In this document: one piece after another, positions 35,835 to 46,378 of the stretch
Position numbering within the stretch: the first letter of the stretch is position 1
Layout: every line of letters starts with the position of its first letter
Source of the DNA: Desulfosoma caldarium
GTDB lineage: Bacteria > Desulfobacterota > Syntrophobacteria > Syntrophobacterales > DSM-9756
NCBI RefSeq assembly: GCF_003751385.1
Contig: NZ_RJVA01000016.1
Coordinates: forward strand, 62,001 to 126,000
Direction of reading: 5' to 3'
Length of the DNA: 64,000 nt
Program-made: the position numbers and the translations under genes
Notes under the pieces: model-generated
The model's input: the letters and a program-made list of their open reading frames with translations, nothing else
Told to the model about the DNA's origin: nothing
Database searches by the model: none

Positions 35835-37313
35835 ATGGGAAATGTTTTGGTCATCGACGATGAGAAAAATTATTTGATCATCTTGGAGGATCTTTTGTCC
35901 GAAGAGGGCCATCACGTGTTCACCGCGGAAAGCGGCCTGGAAGGTTTGAAACTGGCCCGAAACAACGATCTGGACGTAGTGGTCACCGACATGAAAATGC
36001 CGGGTATGGACGGCATGGAAGTTCTGGAACAGCTGCGGGCCTTCGATGCGGACCTGCCTGTGATCATGATGACGGCTTTCGGTACGGTGGAAAAAGCCGT
36101 GGAAGCCATGAAAAAAGGAGCGTTCCACTACATTCTCAAGCCTTTTGAAAACGAAGAACTTAAGGTGCTCGTTCAAAAGGCCGTGGAACACTATCAGCTT
36201 GTGCGCCAAAATCGGCAGATGAAAGAGATTCTGGAAGAGCAATACCATTTTGACAACATTGTGGGTAAAAGCGAGCCCATGGAAAAGGTCTACGCGCTGA
36301 TTCGAAAAGTGGCGCCCACCAAAGCCACGGTTCTCATCACGGGGGAATCCGGCACGGGAAAAGAGCTCATTGCCCGAGCGATCCACTACAACAGCCCTCG
36401 AAAAAACGGGCCTTTCATCTCGATAAACTGCGGTGCCCTTCCAGAAAATCTTCTGGAAAGCGAACTGTTCGGCCATGAACGGGGCGCTTTTACGGGTGCC
36501 ATCGGCCTGCGCAAGGGTCGATTTGAGCTTGCCCATGGAGGCACGCTGTTTCTGGATGAAATCAGCGAAATGTCACCGCCGCTTCAGGTCAAATTGCTGC
36601 GAGCTTTGCAAGAGATGCGGTTTGAACGGGTGGGCGGCACGGAAACTCTGGAGGTGGATGTGCGGGTCGTGGCCGCTTCCAACCGAAATCTCAAAGAAGA
36701 AGTTGCCGCTGGCCGATTCCGCTCCGACCTGTTTTTCCGGCTGAATGTGGTTCATGTGCCGTTGCCTCCCCTTAGAGAGCGCACGACGGACATCCCTCTT
36801 CTTGCGCATCACTTTTTGAAAAAATACCAGAAACAAATCGGCCGTGAGGACCTGAGGCTTCGGGCCGACACGCTGCGCGCCCTGCTGAACTATTCTTGGC
36901 CGGGCAACGTGCGAGAATTGGAAAACGTTATGGAGCGAGCGGTGATCCTTTGCCCGGATCGCGAAATTACGCCGGAGGACCTGCCTTCCGAGGTTCTGCG
37001 CCCCACTCCGGACTCCTTCTCCACTTTTTCGAAAACGCGGCCCGAAATGCAAGGAGCGGCGGCTTTTCAGGGACCTTCCGAGCGACGAGACGCGGAACGG
37101 GTTCTGGCGCCGGGGCCGCAGCGCGTGCGTCAACTTCGAGCTTTGGATCTTGTTGAATTGCAGGGTTACATCACCAACCGGGATTACGCTCGCCTTAATG
37201 AAGTCTCCGAGCGCCAGGCTTTGCGGGAACTCACGGACATGGTGGATCGAGGCCTTTTGATGCGCATGGGCAAAGGACGCAGCTGCCAGTACGTTGCGGT
37301 TCGCGAAAGGTGA
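35835..37313 (+). CDS. Sigma-54-dependent response regulator with a winged-helix C-terminus
   Basis: 492 residues. Receiver domain (VLVIDDEKN; phospho-Asp in [13 protein letters not shown]; Lys in ILKPFENEE), then a sigma-54 AAA+ domain with Walker [17 protein letters not shown], the sigma-54 contact loop GAFTGA, Walker B GTLFLDEI, and [16 protein letters not shown]. The usual Fis-type helix-turn-helix is absent. Instead the C-terminus reads [20 protein letters not shown] and [19 protein letters not shown], a Fic/winged-helix-like module. It is the partner of the upstream kinase. Target promoters are not identified here. Confidence 0.92.
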   Translation: MGNVLVIDDEKNYLIILEDLLSEEGHHVFTAESGLEGLKLARNNDLDVVVTDMKMPGMDGMEVLEQLRAFDADLPVIMMTAFGTVEKAVEAMKKGAFHYILKPFENEELKVLVQKAVEHYQLVRQNRQMKEILEEQYHFDNIVGKSEPMEKVYALIRKVAPTKATVLITGESGTGKELIARAIHYNSPRKNGPFISINCGALPENLLESELFGHERGAFTGAIGLRKGRFELAHGGTLFLDEISEMSPPLQVKLLRALQEMRFERVGGTETLEVDVRVVAASNRNLKEEVAAGRFRSDLFFRLNVVHVPLPPLRERTTDIPLLAHHFLKKYQKQIGREDLRLRADTLRALLNYSWPGNVRELENVMERAVILCPDREITPEDLPSEVLRPTPDSFSTFSKTRPEMQGAAAFQGPSERRDAERVLAPGPQRVRQLRALDLVELQGYITNRDYARLNEVSERQALRELTDMVDRGLLMRMGKGRSCQYVAVRER

Positions 37314-37380
37314 TGACGAAAGAGGCAGAAAATGGGCCGTCCTTCTTAGCCAAACAGTGCGAAAGGATCTGGTAAAGTCC

Positions 37381-37408
37381 TTGACATCGTGAGGTAAGCC
37401 AATAGAAT
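37381..37408 (+). promoter_or_regulatory. Sigma-70-type promoter of the carboxyltransferase gene
   Basis: TTGACA at 37381-37386, a 16-bp spacer and TAGAAT at 37403-37408, about 70 bp before the start codon. Eleven of twelve consensus positions match. Confidence 0.65.
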
Positions 37409-37478
37409 TGCGCGAAGCCTCAAAACGGCTGCGGCCGGTAATCCCTCCATGTGACGAGAATCAATAGGAGAATCACTT

Positions 37479-39032
37479 ATGCAGACGGTGGCGGAAAAAA
37501 TCAGGGAACTGCGAGAGCGCGAAGCAAAGGTCAAGGAGATGGGCGGCGAAAAAGCCGTCTCGGCGCAGCACCAACGAGGAAAGCTCACCGCGCGAGAGAG
37601 ACTAGATTATTTCTTTGATCCCGGAACGTTTCGTGAGCTGGACATCTTCGTCAAACACCGCGGCACCCTGTTTGGATTGGACAAGATGGACATCCCTGCG
37701 GACGGCGTCATTACGGGCTTCGGTCTGGTGAACGGTCGGCAGGTTTTTGCCTTTTCCCAGGATTTTACCGCTCGAGCCGGCACGTTGGGGGAAATGCATT
37801 CGCGCAAAATTTGCAAAGTGATGGACCTGGCCCTGAAAGCCGGCAAACCCATTGTGGGTTTCAACGATTCGGGAGGGGCTCGGATTCAGGAAGGTGTGGA
37901 TGCCCTGTCCGGGTACGGTCAGATTTTTTACCGCAATGCCATCAGTTCCGGGGTTATTCCTCAGATTTCCGCCATCATGGGGCCTTGCGCCGGTGGCGCC
38001 GTCTATTCCCCGGCTATGACGGATTTCGTCTTCATGGTGAAGAACACCAGTTACATGTTCATCACGGGCCCGGATGTCATCAAGTCCGTCCTTGGAGAAG
38101 AAATCACGCATGAAGAACTGGGTGGAGCCATCGCGCACAGCACCAAAAGTGGTGTGGCCCATTTTGCCTGCGAAAACGACAAGCATGCCATCGATGAGAT
38201 CAAGAGGCTACTCAGCTTTTTGCCGGACAACAATATGGACGATCCGCCCATCGTGGACACGGGCGATGACCCGTATCGACTGGTTCCCGAGCTGGATACC
38301 ATTGTGCCCGATAATCCCATGGGAGCCTATGACATCAAGGATGTCATTCGGGCCATTGTGGACCGAGGCGACTTTTTCGAAGTCCATGAAATGTACGCGC
38401 AAAACATCGTGGTGGGCCTAGCGCGCCTCAACGGCCGAACCATCGGCATTATCGCCAATCAGCCCAAGGTATTGGCCGGTTGTCTGGATGTGGATTCGTC
38501 GGACAAAGCCACGCGATTTATTCGCTTCTGCGACGCCTTTAACATTCCTCTGCTGACCCTGGCCGACGTGCCCGGATACTTGCCCGGCAAGCAGCAGGAA
38601 TGGGGTGGGATCATTCGCCACGGCGCCAAATTGCTCTGGTGCTATTCAGAGGCCACAGTGCCCAAAGTCACCCTCATTATTCGCAAGGACTACGGCGGCT
38701 CGTATCTGGCCATGTGTTCTAGGGACCTGGGCGCGGACATCGCTCTGGCCTGGCCGACGGCCGAAATTGCCGTGATGGGCGCTGAAGGTGCGGCCAACAT
38801 CATCTTTCGAAAAGAAATTCAATCCGCGCCGGATCCCGAGGCCAAGAGAAAGGAAAAAATCGAAGAGTACCGAAATCTTCTTTATAATCCCTACATTGCC
38901 GCTTCTCGAGGCTACATCGACGGAGTCATCGTGCCCAGTGAAACGCGCCGGCGCCTTGTGGAAGCCTATGAGCTGCTGGCCACCAAGCGGCAGGCGTTGC
39001 CTCCCAAAAAGCACGGCAACATTCCCGCGTAA
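37479..39032 (+). CDS. Acyl-CoA carboxylase carboxyltransferase subunit (propionyl/methylmalonyl-CoA type)
   Basis: 517 residues, the usual length. N-terminal half: HQRGKLTARERLDYFFDPGTF, FSQDFTARAGTLGEMHSRKI, GFNDSGGARIQEGVDALSGY and GPCAGGAVYSPAMTDFVFMV; C-terminal half: GIIANQPKVLAGCLDVDSSD, DVPGYLPGKQQEWGGIIRHG and YGGSYLAMCSRDLGADIALAW (read in parts). The two crotonase-fold halves identify a PccB/MmdA protein that transfers carboxyl groups between biotin and an acyl-CoA. In syntrophs and sulfate reducers it usually serves propionate/methylmalonyl-CoA metabolism. No biotin carrier gene is adjacent. TAGGAG precedes the ATG, and a strong terminator follows. Confidence 0.92.
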   Translation: MQTVAEKIRELREREAKVKEMGGEKAVSAQHQRGKLTARERLDYFFDPGTFRELDIFVKHRGTLFGLDKMDIPADGVITGFGLVNGRQVFAFSQDFTARAGTLGEMHSRKICKVMDLALKAGKPIVGFNDSGGARIQEGVDALSGYGQIFYRNAISSGVIPQISAIMGPCAGGAVYSPAMTDFVFMVKNTSYMFITGPDVIKSVLGEEITHEELGGAIAHSTKSGVAHFACENDKHAIDEIKRLLSFLPDNNMDDPPIVDTGDDPYRLVPELDTIVPDNPMGAYDIKDVIRAIVDRGDFFEVHEMYAQNIVVGLARLNGRTIGIIANQPKVLAGCLDVDSSDKATRFIRFCDAFNIPLLTLADVPGYLPGKQQEWGGIIRHGAKLLWCYSEATVPKVTLIIRKDYGGSYLAMCSRDLGADIALAWPTAEIAVMGAEGAANIIFRKEIQSAPDPEAKRKEKIEEYRNLLYNPYIAASRGYIDGVIVPSETRRRLVEAYELLATKRQALPPKKHGNIPA

Positions 39033-39096
39033 TCCTTACAGACCCGGACCGTGAGGACGCCGACTCTTTGAGGGAATAAGCGGGTTGCTGTTTTGT

Positions 39097-39128
39097 CAGG
39101 GCGGCCATCAGGGCCGCCCTGCGTTTTT
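39097..39128 (+). terminator. Intrinsic terminator after the carboxyltransferase gene
   Basis: CAGGGCGGCC and GGGCCGCCCTG flank a short loop (stem 39097-39121) followed by CG and TTTTT (39124-39128). Very GC-rich stem. Confidence 0.88.
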
Positions 39129-39233
39129 AGCCTTCGGGTGATGGGTGTTCGTCACCCTGGAAGGTCGTTCTCAAGGGTACAGGCAGCCCACAGCTTCCTC
39201 CGGGGCGCGTAGGCCGTTTTCGACACCCGAAAA

Positions 39234-39767
39234 TCATGTTCGAGGCGTCAGGCGGTAGGAACGACCCGCGACGGTCAGCACATATGCTTGGGTCTCGGGT
39301 TCATACGTCAGTCGGGATGCCAGTTCATAATAGGCCGGTTTGGCAAAGCGCGCCAAAAGATTTCGGCGCGTTGCCAGACAGTACAGGGCGCTTTCTTCCT
39401 TGACCGAAAGGGTTTCCGGTCTAAGGGGTTCACGCCGCCCGTCTTCCAGTTGGATGTGGACGGCACGGATTTGCCCGCCGGAATCTTCATCAAGAAACAC
39501 GTAGCGAACCCACAGAGGTGCATCGGCAACGCGCACGGGATGCACCTCCCCTTCGCAACGCACGTAATAGCGGCCGTCTTTTACAAAGAGTGACCGGCTC
39601 AGCATGCGAAAGAGGTCGGAATCCGTCACGGGATTTCCTTCGCAAAACCAAGTGCCGTGGGCGTCGATGACATAGTCATAGACGTGCTTCTGCCGCGCCA
39701 TGCCCATGTCCACCTCAAAAAGCTCGCCCTTTAAAACGTAAAGTCCACAGCGATGATCTGGCCACAT
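39234..39767 (-). CDS. DUF1285-like conserved protein
   Basis: 177 residues. The central part GTWFCEGNPVTDSDLFRMLSR, GRYYVRCEGEVHPVRVADAP and FLDEDSGGQI matches the pattern of DUF1285 proteins (small bacterial proteins of unknown function). No signal peptide or membrane segment. GGAG lies four bases before the ATG at 39767; an in-frame ATG at about 39708 with GAGGTGG upstream is an alternative. It overlaps the end of the upstream Dabb gene by 37 bp, so the pair is probably co-transcribed. Confidence 0.65.
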   Translation of the reverse strand: MWPDHRCGLYVLKGELFEVDMGMARQKHVYDYVIDAHGTWFCEGNPVTDSDLFRMLSRSLFVKDGRYYVRCEGEVHPVRVADAPLWVRYVFLDEDSGGQIRAVHIQLEDGRREPLRPETLSVKEESALYCLATRRNLLARFAKPAYYELASRLTYEPETQAYVLTVAGRSYRLTPRT

Positions 39768-40021
39768 AGACTCCGCACCAATTCCAGGACCTTCATGTGT
39801 TCGGGATGCGCTTGATAGCGTTTTAAAGCCTCCATGTCCGCGAAGCTGGAAACCAGGGCAAAATCAAAGGATCGTGGGGAGTGGACGATGTCGCGCCCGA
39901 AATCGTAGGACAGAATCTCTGGAATCGTGCCGGGAAGCCGTTCGAGCCCTTGTTCCAATTGCGTCAGGTCTTCTTCGCTCACCCCGGGTTTGAACTTCAT
40001 GACCACCACATGCTTGATCAT
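39731..40021 (-). CDS. Dabb (stress-responsive alpha/beta-barrel) domain protein
   Basis: 96 residues from the ATG at 40021 with GGAGGCG upstream. MIKHVVVMKFKPGVSEEDLTQ at the N-terminus, SFDFALVSSFADMEALKRYQ and HPEHMKVL are the standard Dabb pattern, a small dimeric ferredoxin-like barrel. Members have varied or unknown functions. Confidence 0.85.
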   Translation of the reverse strand: MIKHVVVMKFKPGVSEEDLTQLEQGLERLPGTIPEILSYDFGRDIVHSPRSFDFALVSSFADMEALKRYQAHPEHMKVLELVRSLCGQIIAVDFTF

Positions 40022-40130
40022 TGTCGCCTCCGCCATGTCTCATTTTATTTCCCCAATGCTACCGGGCTTGCCGTTCAAGGCGCCAGGGACGGCTCGTGCC
40101 GCCACCGGCTTGAACCGCACCTTACTCTTC

Positions 40131-42059
40131 TTATCCCGCTGCCTTGGTTTCTCTCAGGCGTCGAACATCCCCAATGCGAATGGTGAGTTTTTGCCCGTCA
40201 AAATATTCCAACAAAGGGATGGTGTACTTGCGGCTGGCCTGGGTCATTTCCTTGAACTGGGCTGCGGAAATTTCCCCGTGCCGCTGAAGGAAGGTCACCA
40301 ATTTTTCCTGCAGAGCGGCGATGGCTTGGGCGTGAAAGAACAGATCTTCCTTGACCTTGATCAGGCGGCCTTGGTTCAACATCCAATCCAGCACGTCCTT
40401 GTGTTGGCGGGCCGTGCCGGAGAGCTTGGCCGAAACATCCTTGAAAAAGGGTGGTTGCAAGCCCGCTTCCTTGTAGGCTTTTTCCATCTGCTCTTGAATG
40501 GCCTTGACGTCGGCGCTCAAATCAGCCTTGTGGCTCGACAAGCGCACCCATTCCTTGTCCAGGACCACTCTGCCTTCTTCGGTAAGACGGCGCAACACGT
40601 GGTGCAGCAGCTTGGGATCCACCGGCCGTTCGATTTGGGCCGAAATTTCTTCCCTGGGCATGCCGGGTTTAAGAGGGTTTTTTGCGTGATAGGTTTCCAG
40701 GATAGCCGTGACGTTGTCCTGCAAAGCCGCCAAAAACTCGGGGTCAATGAAACGACGGTTTTCTCGATCGTAAAGGATGGCTTTTTTCCGGGACAGCAAC
40801 ATTTCCTGGGCGTCGGAAAACGATTTTCCAAAGACGTTAGCTCGAATCTGAAGCTCTTTTTCCGAAATGCCGAGCCAGCCTGCATCGCGAAGATGCCATT
40901 GAAGCACAGTGGCGGCATCGGCTGTTTCCAAGACCTTCAAGGCCTGGGCCGCCAGGGGTTTGTCTTTGCCCTTGTGCTTTTTCGGCACCGGGTGGAGTAC
41001 AGCCCCACCCCCCAGGGTGCGAATGGGCGAATAGGAGCGCAGCACATAACGGTCTCCTCGAAGAACAGCCAATGGGCGGTCCAGCCGCACCTGCGCGTAG
41101 GCTTTGTCGCCGGGAGTCAGCTGGTCTCGGTCCAATAGAACCAGCGTGGCCACCGTTTCGGTGGTTCCCGTGTGAAAACGAATTTTCTGGCGGTCTTTGA
41201 GCGGTTGCGGAGCCTCGGGGAGAAGTTCCAGGGACACGTCCAGCATGTAGCTGGACAGTAGGGAATCCGGACTGGCCACCACCTCACCCCGTTGCAGAGC
41301 ATCCCGCTCTACCCCTTGCAGATTGATGGCCGTGCGTTGTCCCGGAAAAGCTTCCTCAACTTCCTGATTGTGCACCTGAAGGCCGCGCACCTTGGTGTCG
41401 ATGCGCGAGGGATAAACGGTAACGAGGTCCCCAACCCGAACCTTCCCGGAGAGGCTGGTGCCGGTGACCACCGTGCCGAATCCTTTCATGGTGAAAACCC
41501 GGTCGATGCACATGCGAAAAGGTCCTGACGTGTTTCGAGCGGGCACCTTGGGCACGATTTCAAAGAGGCGTTGTTTGAGAATGTCCAGTCCTTCGCCCGT
41601 GACCGCCGAAACGCGCACGATGGGGGCGTTTTCTAGAAAAGTTCCCTGGAGAAAGTCGCGAACATCCTCTTCCACCATATCGACCCATTCCGGATCGTCC
41701 ACCAGGTCGATTTTGGTCAGGACCACCAGGCCTTTTTTGACGCGAAGCAGTTGGCAGATTTCCAAATGTTCCCGCGTCTGCGGCATCACCCCTTCGTCGG
41801 CCGCGATCACCAATGCCACCAGGTCAATGCCCGAGGCTCCGGCCACCATATGTTTGACGAAACGCTCATGGCCCGGCACGTCCACGATGCCCAGTCGCGT
41901 GCCGTCGGGCAGGTCAAGATGAGCAAAGCCCAGCTCGATGGTGATGCCCCGTCGCTTTTCTTCTTTGAGCCTGTCCGTATCGATGCCCGTTAGAGCACGA
42001 ATGAGGGACGTTTTCCCGTGGTCGATATGGCCGGCGGTGCCGAGCACGACTTGGTGCAT
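40131..42059 (-). CDS. selB: Selenocysteine-specific translation elongation factor
   Basis: 642 residues. The EF-Tu-like GTPase part has [46 protein letters not shown] and TKIDLVDD; the C-terminal half carries the four winged-helix repeats that bind SECIS RNA (for example [55 protein letters not shown]). It brings Sec-tRNA to UGA codons. Neither selA, selD nor a tRNA-Sec gene was found here, and no in-frame UGA selenoprotein was recognised. GAGGTAAAG precedes the ATG. Confidence 0.95.
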   Translation of the reverse strand: MHQVVLGTAGHIDHGKTSLIRALTGIDTDRLKEEKRRGITIELGFAHLDLPDGTRLGIVDVPGHERFVKHMVAGASGIDLVALVIAADEGVMPQTREHLEICQLLRVKKGLVVLTKIDLVDDPEWVDMVEEDVRDFLQGTFLENAPIVRVSAVTGEGLDILKQRLFEIVPKVPARNTSGPFRMCIDRVFTMKGFGTVVTGTSLSGKVRVGDLVTVYPSRIDTKVRGLQVHNQEVEEAFPGQRTAINLQGVERDALQRGEVVASPDSLLSSYMLDVSLELLPEAPQPLKDRQKIRFHTGTTETVATLVLLDRDQLTPGDKAYAQVRLDRPLAVLRGDRYVLRSYSPIRTLGGGAVLHPVPKKHKGKDKPLAAQALKVLETADAATVLQWHLRDAGWLGISEKELQIRANVFGKSFSDAQEMLLSRKKAILYDRENRRFIDPEFLAALQDNVTAILETYHAKNPLKPGMPREEISAQIERPVDPKLLHHVLRRLTEEGRVVLDKEWVRLSSHKADLSADVKAIQEQMEKAYKEAGLQPPFFKDVSAKLSGTARQHKDVLDWMLNQGRLIKVKEDLFFHAQAIAALQEKLVTFLQRHGEISAAQFKEMTQASRKYTIPLLEYFDGQKLTIRIGDVRRLRETKAAG

Positions 42060-42529
42060 AGTGCTTTACCTCGTTCACGCCACAAGATCTGAAAGGTTTT
42101 CCATTCCTTGGCATAGTGCCACATCCACCCACGCAATTCAACGCCGTTGCCGAGAAGAGGCATCCTCGGGGAGCTGCCGGCAGGGGTTTAAAAACGCTTC
42201 CAAAAGATGCGCGCACACTTCGATGGGGTGTCGCGCCTTTCGGCACTCTCACAAGACGAAGCCGCCAAAGAGCTCAAAAACCTTTTCCTACAGCCCTTCG
42301 GTGCGTGCGGCTATATCCAAAAGGAAGACCACGTGACTCCGGCAACTTTTCCACACCGGTGTGCGATCGTCCGCCAGCATGGGACCCAAAAGGACGTCCT
42401 TCCACGCCGTTTTCAAGGCATCACCAAAGTGGCGTTCTGTCTTCCGCTGCAAGCCTTGAGAAAGACCGGACTCTGTGGTAGGAGGCGTCCAAGGCTTCAG
42501 TGGTGGATGTTCAAGGCAAGTGGAGAAGG
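42060..42529. other. Divergent intergenic region between selB and mltG
   Basis: 470 bp. A weak promoter-like pair (TTGAGA 42456-42461, 17 bp, TAGGAG 42479-42484) precedes mltG. No tRNA cloverleaf, including tRNA-Sec, and no supported gene could be found. Open frames present here show no recognisable protein features. Confidence 0.35.
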
Positions 42530-43591
42530 ATGGTGCGTTCTGGTGGTCAAAGGATCTGGATCGGAACGGTTTCCTTATGGCTTCTACTGGCTAGCATTGC
42601 CCTGGGTGTGGGGTTCGGTCTTCGACTGTTTTTTTTTGGTCTCACACCTTGGCCGAGTCTCAAAGCCTCGGCCAAGGTTCTCATTCGACCAGGCACGAGC
42701 GCTCGCGCCGTGGCGGCTCAGTTGGCCAAAGAAGGTATCGTGAGCGACCCGAACCTCTTTTACTGGTACGCTCGAGCCCGCGGCGTGGCCGGCCAACTGA
42801 AAGCTGGGGAATATCAATTCCCTGCGGCACCGACGCCCAACATTGTGCTGGATATTCTGTTTGAAGGCAGGGTGGTGGTCTACCGGGTGACCATTCCAGA
42901 GGGCGCATCACTCAAGGATGTGGCGCGTCTTGTGGCCGCGACGGACCTTGCGGACGCCGACGACGTTCTGCAATGGGCTCAAGACCGCCACTTCATGTCG
43001 TCGCTGGATGTGCCTCCCGAGGCCCCATCCCTAGAGGGATATATTTTTCCAGAAACATACGTGTTTTGGCGTACAGATGGTCCTCAAGACATCCTGCGCC
43101 GCATGGTGCTGGAATTCTGGCGAAGGTTTTCGCCCGAACGGCAAGCTCGAGCGCGCCAGATGGGTTTTTCGGTCCATGAAACAGTCACCCTGGCCTCTTT
43201 GGTAGAAAAGGAAGCGGTCAAGGATGAGGAACGGCCGCTGATCGCCGGGGTTTTCCTCAACCGGCTGCAGCGCCACATGCCCCTGCAAAGCGATCCGACG
43301 GCGGTCTATGATCTGGAAAATTTTAACGGCCCCATTCTTCGGCGCCATTTGGAAAGGGAAAGCCCTTACAACACATACCTTCACAAGGGACTGCCGCCTG
43401 GACCCATTTGCAATCCCGGAGAAAAATCCTTGCAGGCGGTCTTGAATGCCAAAAAGACCCCTTACCTGTACTTTGTCAGCAACAATGACGGAACCCATAC
43501 CTTTTCCAGAACCTACCGAGAACACATGAAGGCCGTGGCGCGTGTGCGCGCCATGAAACAGGAAGACCAAAAGAGTGAAACGGCCCCCTGA
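42530..43591 (+). CDS. mltG: Endolytic murein transglycosylase MltG
   Basis: 353 residues from the ATG at 42530 (GGAGAAGG directly upstream); an in-frame GTG at 42500 is a weaker start. One membrane anchor (about residues 12-35) is followed by a LysM-like region (IRPGTSARAVAAQLAKEGIV) and the YceG domain: PSLEGYIFPETYVF, LASLVEKEAVKDEERPLIAG with the catalytic Glu, GVFLNRL, PLQSDPTAVY, SPYNTYLHKGLPPGPICNPG. It cleaves nascent glycan strands in the periplasm. Confidence 0.95.
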   Translation: MVRSGGQRIWIGTVSLWLLLASIALGVGFGLRLFFFGLTPWPSLKASAKVLIRPGTSARAVAAQLAKEGIVSDPNLFYWYARARGVAGQLKAGEYQFPAAPTPNIVLDILFEGRVVVYRVTIPEGASLKDVARLVAATDLADADDVLQWAQDRHFMSSLDVPPEAPSLEGYIFPETYVFWRTDGPQDILRRMVLEFWRRFSPERQARARQMGFSVHETVTLASLVEKEAVKDEERPLIAGVFLNRLQRHMPLQSDPTAVYDLENFNGPILRRHLERESPYNTYLHKGLPPGPICNPGEKSLQAVLNAKKTPYLYFVSNNDGTHTFSRTYREHMKAVARVRAMKQEDQKSETAP

Positions 43592-43618
43592 AAATGCGCT
43601 CACGATTGAGAACATGCC

Positions 43619-44449
43619 ATGAATAGCCCCAACGCCCACGCTGAACGGTCACGGACCGCCGCCAGCCTCATCCTCGCTGCCGGTAAGGGCAGTCGAATGA
43701 TCGGCTACGACGGCAATAAGACCCTTTTGCCCCTTCGCCCCACGGCCCATAACCCTTACGAGGGCTCCCGACCCATGCTCGTGGAGGTTTTGGAAAACCT
43801 GCCGTTAGGCCCCAAGGGCATCGTGGTGCATCATCGAGCCGAAGACGTTCGCCGCGCAACATCTTCACTGGGCTGCACTTACATCTTTCAGCCCGTCACC
43901 GACGGCACGGGAGGGGCCCTGCTGGCGGCCCGCCCTTTCCTGAAAAACCTTGAGGAAAAGGCCGTCATAATCACCATGGGCGATGTGCCGCTCATTCGCC
44001 CTCTCACCTACTTCCGCCTTTTGGAAGGCCTGCGGACCGCCCACATGAACGTTTTGGCCTTTCACCCGGAGGACTCGGCCCAGTACGGCAAGCTCGAGGT
44101 GCACGAAAAGCGCGTGCAACGCATCGTGGAATGGCAGTACTGGCGCACCATGGAAGGGCGCATGCAGCAGGCGCCCTGCAATGCGGGCGTCTACGCCGTG
44201 GATCGAACTGTCCTGCTGGAAGGCATAGAAGCCCTCGCTCAGCGCCCGCACGAAGTGCGCAAGAAAAGAAACGGCCGATGGGTTGTCATTCAGGAATATT
44301 TTCTCACCGACCTGACGGAAATCTTCAACGCCAAGGGCCTTACGGTCACCTTCCTTTTGGCCGAACCCTGGGAAGTCATGGGCGTGGACACTCCCGAAGC
44401 CCTTGCCGAAGTTCAAAAAATTTACCGTTTACGTCAAGGCAATAATTGA
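43619..44449 (+). CDS. Nucleotidyltransferase (GlmU-like sugar-1-phosphate NTP transferase domain)
   Basis: 276 residues with the nucleotidyltransferase fold: SLILAAGKGSRM near the N-terminus, TDGTGGALLAARPFL, IITMGDVPLIRP and APCNAGVYAVDR. This matches the N-terminal uridylyltransferase half of GlmU, but the left-handed-helix acetyltransferase domain is missing. It therefore makes an NDP-sugar of unknown identity or has a related role. It starts 27 bp after mltG on the same strand. Confidence 0.82.
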   Translation: MNSPNAHAERSRTAASLILAAGKGSRMIGYDGNKTLLPLRPTAHNPYEGSRPMLVEVLENLPLGPKGIVVHHRAEDVRRATSSLGCTYIFQPVTDGTGGALLAARPFLKNLEEKAVIITMGDVPLIRPLTYFRLLEGLRTAHMNVLAFHPEDSAQYGKLEVHEKRVQRIVEWQYWRTMEGRMQQAPCNAGVYAVDRTVLLEGIEALAQRPHEVRKKRNGRWVVIQEYFLTDLTEIFNAKGLTVTFLLAEPWEVMGVDTPEALAEVQKIYRLRQGNN

Positions 44450-44565
44450 CGGGGTCGGCCCGCTTCATTTATTGTGCTTTCGGGTGCAAATCCTTTTCCA
44501 AAGGAGCCTTCCTTTGAAAGGGAGCGCGTCAAGGGGGTTCTTTTTAACCGTTTAAGGAGGGATTC

Positions 44566-46212
44566 ATGCCAGTCAAGCTCATTGATCAAACGCCGTCTGC
44601 CTATGCCTACCCACTTCTCATTAAGCATCTGCTGCATAAGCCACTGCGTTGCACACCAAACCAGGAAATCGTTTACCGGGACCTTTATCGCTTTACGTAC
44701 GCCGAGATGTTTCAGAGGGTGCACAAAGCGGCGAACATGCTGAAAAGCCTTGGCGTGGCTGAAGGTTCCACGGTGGGTGTCATGGACTGGGATAGCCACC
44801 GGTATCTGGAACTCTTTTACGCGGTGCCCATGATGGGGGCCATTTTGCATACCGTGAACATTCGATTGTCGCCTGAGCAGATTCTTTTCACCATAAACCA
44901 CGCCGAAGACGACGTGCTTTTGGTGCACACGGATTTTCTGCCCATTGTGGAAGCCATCAAGGACCAGTTTCAAACCGTTAAAAAGATCGTCGTGCTCAGG
45001 GACGGCCCCGAGACGCCCGCCACTAAGGTGCCTTTGGACGGCGAATACGAAGATCTGCTGGCCCGAGCCTCCGACGATTATACCTTTCCCGATTTTGACG
45101 AGAACGCCAAGGCGACCACCTTTTACACCACGGGCACCACGGGGCTGCCTAAGGGGGTTTATTTCAGCCACCGACAACTGGTGCTGCATACTTTGGCCGT
45201 GCTGGCGGCGGCGGGATCTTACCATACGGCGGCCACCTTTCGATCCAACGACGTCTACATGCCCTTGACGCCCATGTTTCATGTCCATGCATGGGGCATT
45301 CCGTATGTGGCCGGGCAGTTAGGGGTCAAGCAGGTGTATCCGGGCCGTTATGACCCGGCCGTGATTTTGAAACTTTTGGTGTCCGAAAAGGTGACCTTTT
45401 CCCATTGCGTGCCGACGATTCTGCACATGATTCTCTCCAGCCCGGCGGCCAAGAGCGTGGATCTCACGGGATGGAAAGTCATCATCGGCGGCTCGGCTCT
45501 CACCAAGGGCTTGTGCAAGGCGGCCATGGACCGAGGGGTGGACTTGATCACGGGCTATGGGATGTCGGAAACCTGCCCTGTGCTCACCCTGGCCCAGCCA
45601 CAACCCCATATGATGTCTTGGTCCCTGGATGAGCAAATAGCCGTGCGGTGCCGAACGGGCCAGCCCATTCCTTTGGTGGACTTGCAGGTGGTGACGCCGG
45701 ACGGCGTGCCATTGCCCCACGATGGCAAAAGCACCGGGGAAGTGGTGGTGCGCTCTCCGTGGCTCACGCAAGGCTACTATAAGGATCCGGAGCGGGCTGA
45801 GGAGCTTTGGGACGGTGGCTGGCTGCACACGGGGGATGTGGGTTTCATTGACGAACGCGGCTACCTGCAGATCACGGACCGAATCAAAGATGTCATTAAA
45901 ACCGGCGGAGAATGGATTTCCACACTCATTCTGGAAGACATTCTCATGCAGCATCCCGGCGTGAGCGAAGCGGCGGCCATCGGCGTCCCAGACGAGAAAT
46001 GGGGTGAGCGACCCATGGTGCTCGTGGTGCTCAAAGACGAATTCAAGGGCAAGGTGAGTCAGGAAGATATTCGCCAGCATTTCATGCAGTTTGTGGAAGA
46101 GGGCACCATCACCAAGTGGGCGGTTCCGGACAAGATTGCTTTTGTGGAAGCGTTGCCCAAGACCAGCGTGGGCAAGCTGGACAAAAAGGTGATGCGGCAG
46201 CAGTATCGTTAG
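44566..46212 (+). CDS. Fatty-acyl-CoA synthetase (AMP-forming)
   Basis: 548 residues from an ATG with AAGGAGGG upstream. AMP-binding motifs: P-loop [29 protein letters not shown], the ribose-binding [18 protein letters not shown] and the catalytic Lys in [12 protein letters not shown]. The family activates medium or long-chain fatty acids to CoA thioesters via acyl-AMP. Upstream lies a possible weak promoter (TTGACG at 44446-44451). A single gene between mltG-type genes and trk genes. Confidence 0.92.
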   Translation: MPVKLIDQTPSAYAYPLLIKHLLHKPLRCTPNQEIVYRDLYRFTYAEMFQRVHKAANMLKSLGVAEGSTVGVMDWDSHRYLELFYAVPMMGAILHTVNIRLSPEQILFTINHAEDDVLLVHTDFLPIVEAIKDQFQTVKKIVVLRDGPETPATKVPLDGEYEDLLARASDDYTFPDFDENAKATTFYTTGTTGLPKGVYFSHRQLVLHTLAVLAAAGSYHTAATFRSNDVYMPLTPMFHVHAWGIPYVAGQLGVKQVYPGRYDPAVILKLLVSEKVTFSHCVPTILHMILSSPAAKSVDLTGWKVIIGGSALTKGLCKAAMDRGVDLITGYGMSETCPVLTLAQPQPHMMSWSLDEQIAVRCRTGQPIPLVDLQVVTPDGVPLPHDGKSTGEVVVRSPWLTQGYYKDPERAEELWDGGWLHTGDVGFIDERGYLQITDRIKDVIKTGGEWISTLILEDILMQHPGVSEAAAIGVPDEKWGERPMVLVVLKDEFKGKVSQEDIRQHFMQFVEEGTITKWAVPDKIAFVEALPKTSVGKLDKKVMRQQYR

Positions 46213-46289
46213 ATCTGTGATGGGGCGAGGCGCCTTTCTGCCCTAGAAGGTGCCCGGCAGCCTGTCTGAAAATGCGGTGACAGTAGGGT

Positions 46290-46346
46290 TTTGTAGGAGC
46301 GACACCGGCCGCGAGATCGTGTCACGTCTTTCGGCGCTCCTACAAA
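46290..46346. repeat. Inverted repeat element between the acyl-CoA ligase and trkH
   Basis: TTTGTAGGAGCG (46290-46301) and CGCTCCTACAAA (46335-46346) form a perfect 12-bp inverted repeat around a 33-bp GC-rich centre. It lies between convergent genes and could be a bidirectional transcription stop or a dispersed palindromic element. Only one copy is in the window. Confidence 0.7.
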
Positions 46347-46378
46347 TTAAAACAGAAAGCCCGTTGTCGAACACGCTC

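Noticed and set aside
42060-42529. Possible tRNA-Sec gene next to selB
   Set aside because: No long acceptor or extra arm and no TCA anticodon loop could be folded in this region.
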